DNA of 64,000 nt from Nocardia seriolae NBRC 15557 (GTDB lineage Bacteria; Actinomycetota; Actinomycetes; Mycobacteriales; Mycobacteriaceae): NCBI RefSeq assembly GCF_007990715.1, contig NZ_BJWY01000013.1, positions 1-64,000 of the forward strand, in the 5' to 3' direction. Every line of letters begins with the position of its first letter. Position 1 is the first letter of the stretch. Shown one piece after another: positions 63,698 through 64,000 of the stretch. The notes beneath the pieces are model-generated. The model was given only the letters and a program-made list of their open reading frames with translations. It was not told where the DNA came from and ran no database searches. A program made the translations under genes and the position numbers.

Positions 63698-64000
63698 GAA
63701 AGCCACGTCCCCGCACCGTCACAGCCGTGCTGGCCGCGACCGCGCTGCTGGCAGCGGGCTGCGGCAGCGCCGATACACCGAAAACCTCCAGCGGCCCGGA
63801 ACAACTGGTCGGCCTGCTCAGGTTCACCCCGGGCGCGGTGGACGGAAACACGGTGCACGGCAGCTGGTTCCGCATGGTGCAGCCCGGCGGCACACCCGAG
63901 AACGGCCCCTACATGCCCAACGGCGACTCACCCGCCCAAACCGGATCCACCACCCTGCTCGAGCCGGGCACCGCGGGCGGCCTGCGGGTGGGCGGCTACC
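63694..64000 (+). CDS. Lipoprotein paralogous to 61656 product, cut by window end
   Basis: The first 102 residues are visible. A signal peptide ends in LLAAGC with the likely lipidated cysteine at residue 23. The following domain (LVGLLRFTPGAVDGNTVHGSWFRM, then GPYMPNGDS and PGTAGGLRVGGY) aligns over its visible length with the N-terminal domain of the 61656 protein. The gene starts with a 4-bp overlap after GGAGG. The remainder lies outside the window. Confidence 0.75.
   Translation, partial: MRKPRPRTVTAVLAATALLAAGCGSADTPKTSSGPEQLVGLLRFTPGAVDGNTVHGSWFRMVQPGGTPENGPYMPNGDSPAQTGSTTLLEPGTAGGLRVGGY

Noticed and set aside
1-64000. tRNA, rRNA, CRISPR arrays and complete insertion sequences
   Set aside because: I looked for T-loop GTTCGA-type motifs, regularly spaced repeats and transposase motifs by eye and found none. 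A tRNAscan-SE or IS search could still find something missed.

Overview
The window is high-GC actinobacterial DNA with almost gap-free coding on both strands. Its gene content points to a mycolic-acid bacterium of the family Nocardiaceae, most likely Nocardia: an antigen-85-like mycolyltransferase/esterase, an LGFP-repeat envelope protein, a 13E12/DUF222 remnant, OctT and GpgP for methylglucose lipopolysaccharide, and a long stretch with the gene order of Mycobacterium tuberculosis Rv2397c to Rv2421c. That synteny is recalled from knowledge, not computed. No rRNA, tRNA, CRISPR array or complete insertion sequence was seen.

Region 1 (1-4.5 kb) holds the end of a PucR-type regulator, a secreted lipase, a secreted mycolyltransferase-like esterase and a DMT transporter with a DasR-type operator near its start. 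Region 2 (4.6-9.3 kb) looks accessory: a broken DUF222 gene, small orphan genes, two small genes divergent from an XRE/TPR regulator that overlaps a 2H phosphoesterase gene, and a DUF2332 gene whose 3' end looks replaced. Region 3 (9.3-15.9 kb) has the class Ib ribonucleotide reductase genes nrdH-nrdI-nrdE with candidate NrdR boxes and a structured leader, a G1 glutamic peptidase, an FMN reductase with its divergent TetR regulator and a clear operator, and nadE.

Region 4 (16-24.7 kb) combines molybdenum-cofactor synthesis (moaD, moaA, moeA, a moaC-moaB fusion, moaE) with purine breakdown (a frameshifted urate/xanthine permease gene, uricase, a PucR regulator). The pairing makes sense because xanthine dehydrogenase, which makes urate, needs this cofactor. 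Region 5 (24.8-31.8 kb) has a COG0523 metal GTPase gene overlapping an unknown gene, a SnoaL-like protein, a 1067-residue single-chain biotin-dependent carboxylase and a flavin monooxygenase.

Region 6 (31.9-61.5 kb) is the mycobacteria-like block: cysA-cysW-cysT-cysP sulfate import, GH15 trehalase, lepA, PemK/MazF-like protein, the transglutaminase/alpha-E/ATP-grasp cassette, rpsT, holA, comEC, comEA, degV, octT, gpgP, rsfS and nadD. Other genes interrupt it at several joints: an M48 peptidase, a proline-rich protein with a dynamin-like GTPase, an aquaporin, an LGFP protein and a serine hydrolase.

Region 7 (61.6 kb to the end) is a tightly overlapping operon of three unrecognised envelope proteins. 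Two are paralogous exported proteins anchored in different ways. They flank a four-helix membrane protein with an internal duplication. This operon, the proline-rich/dynamin pair and the XRE/2H module are the best candidates for undescribed biology.
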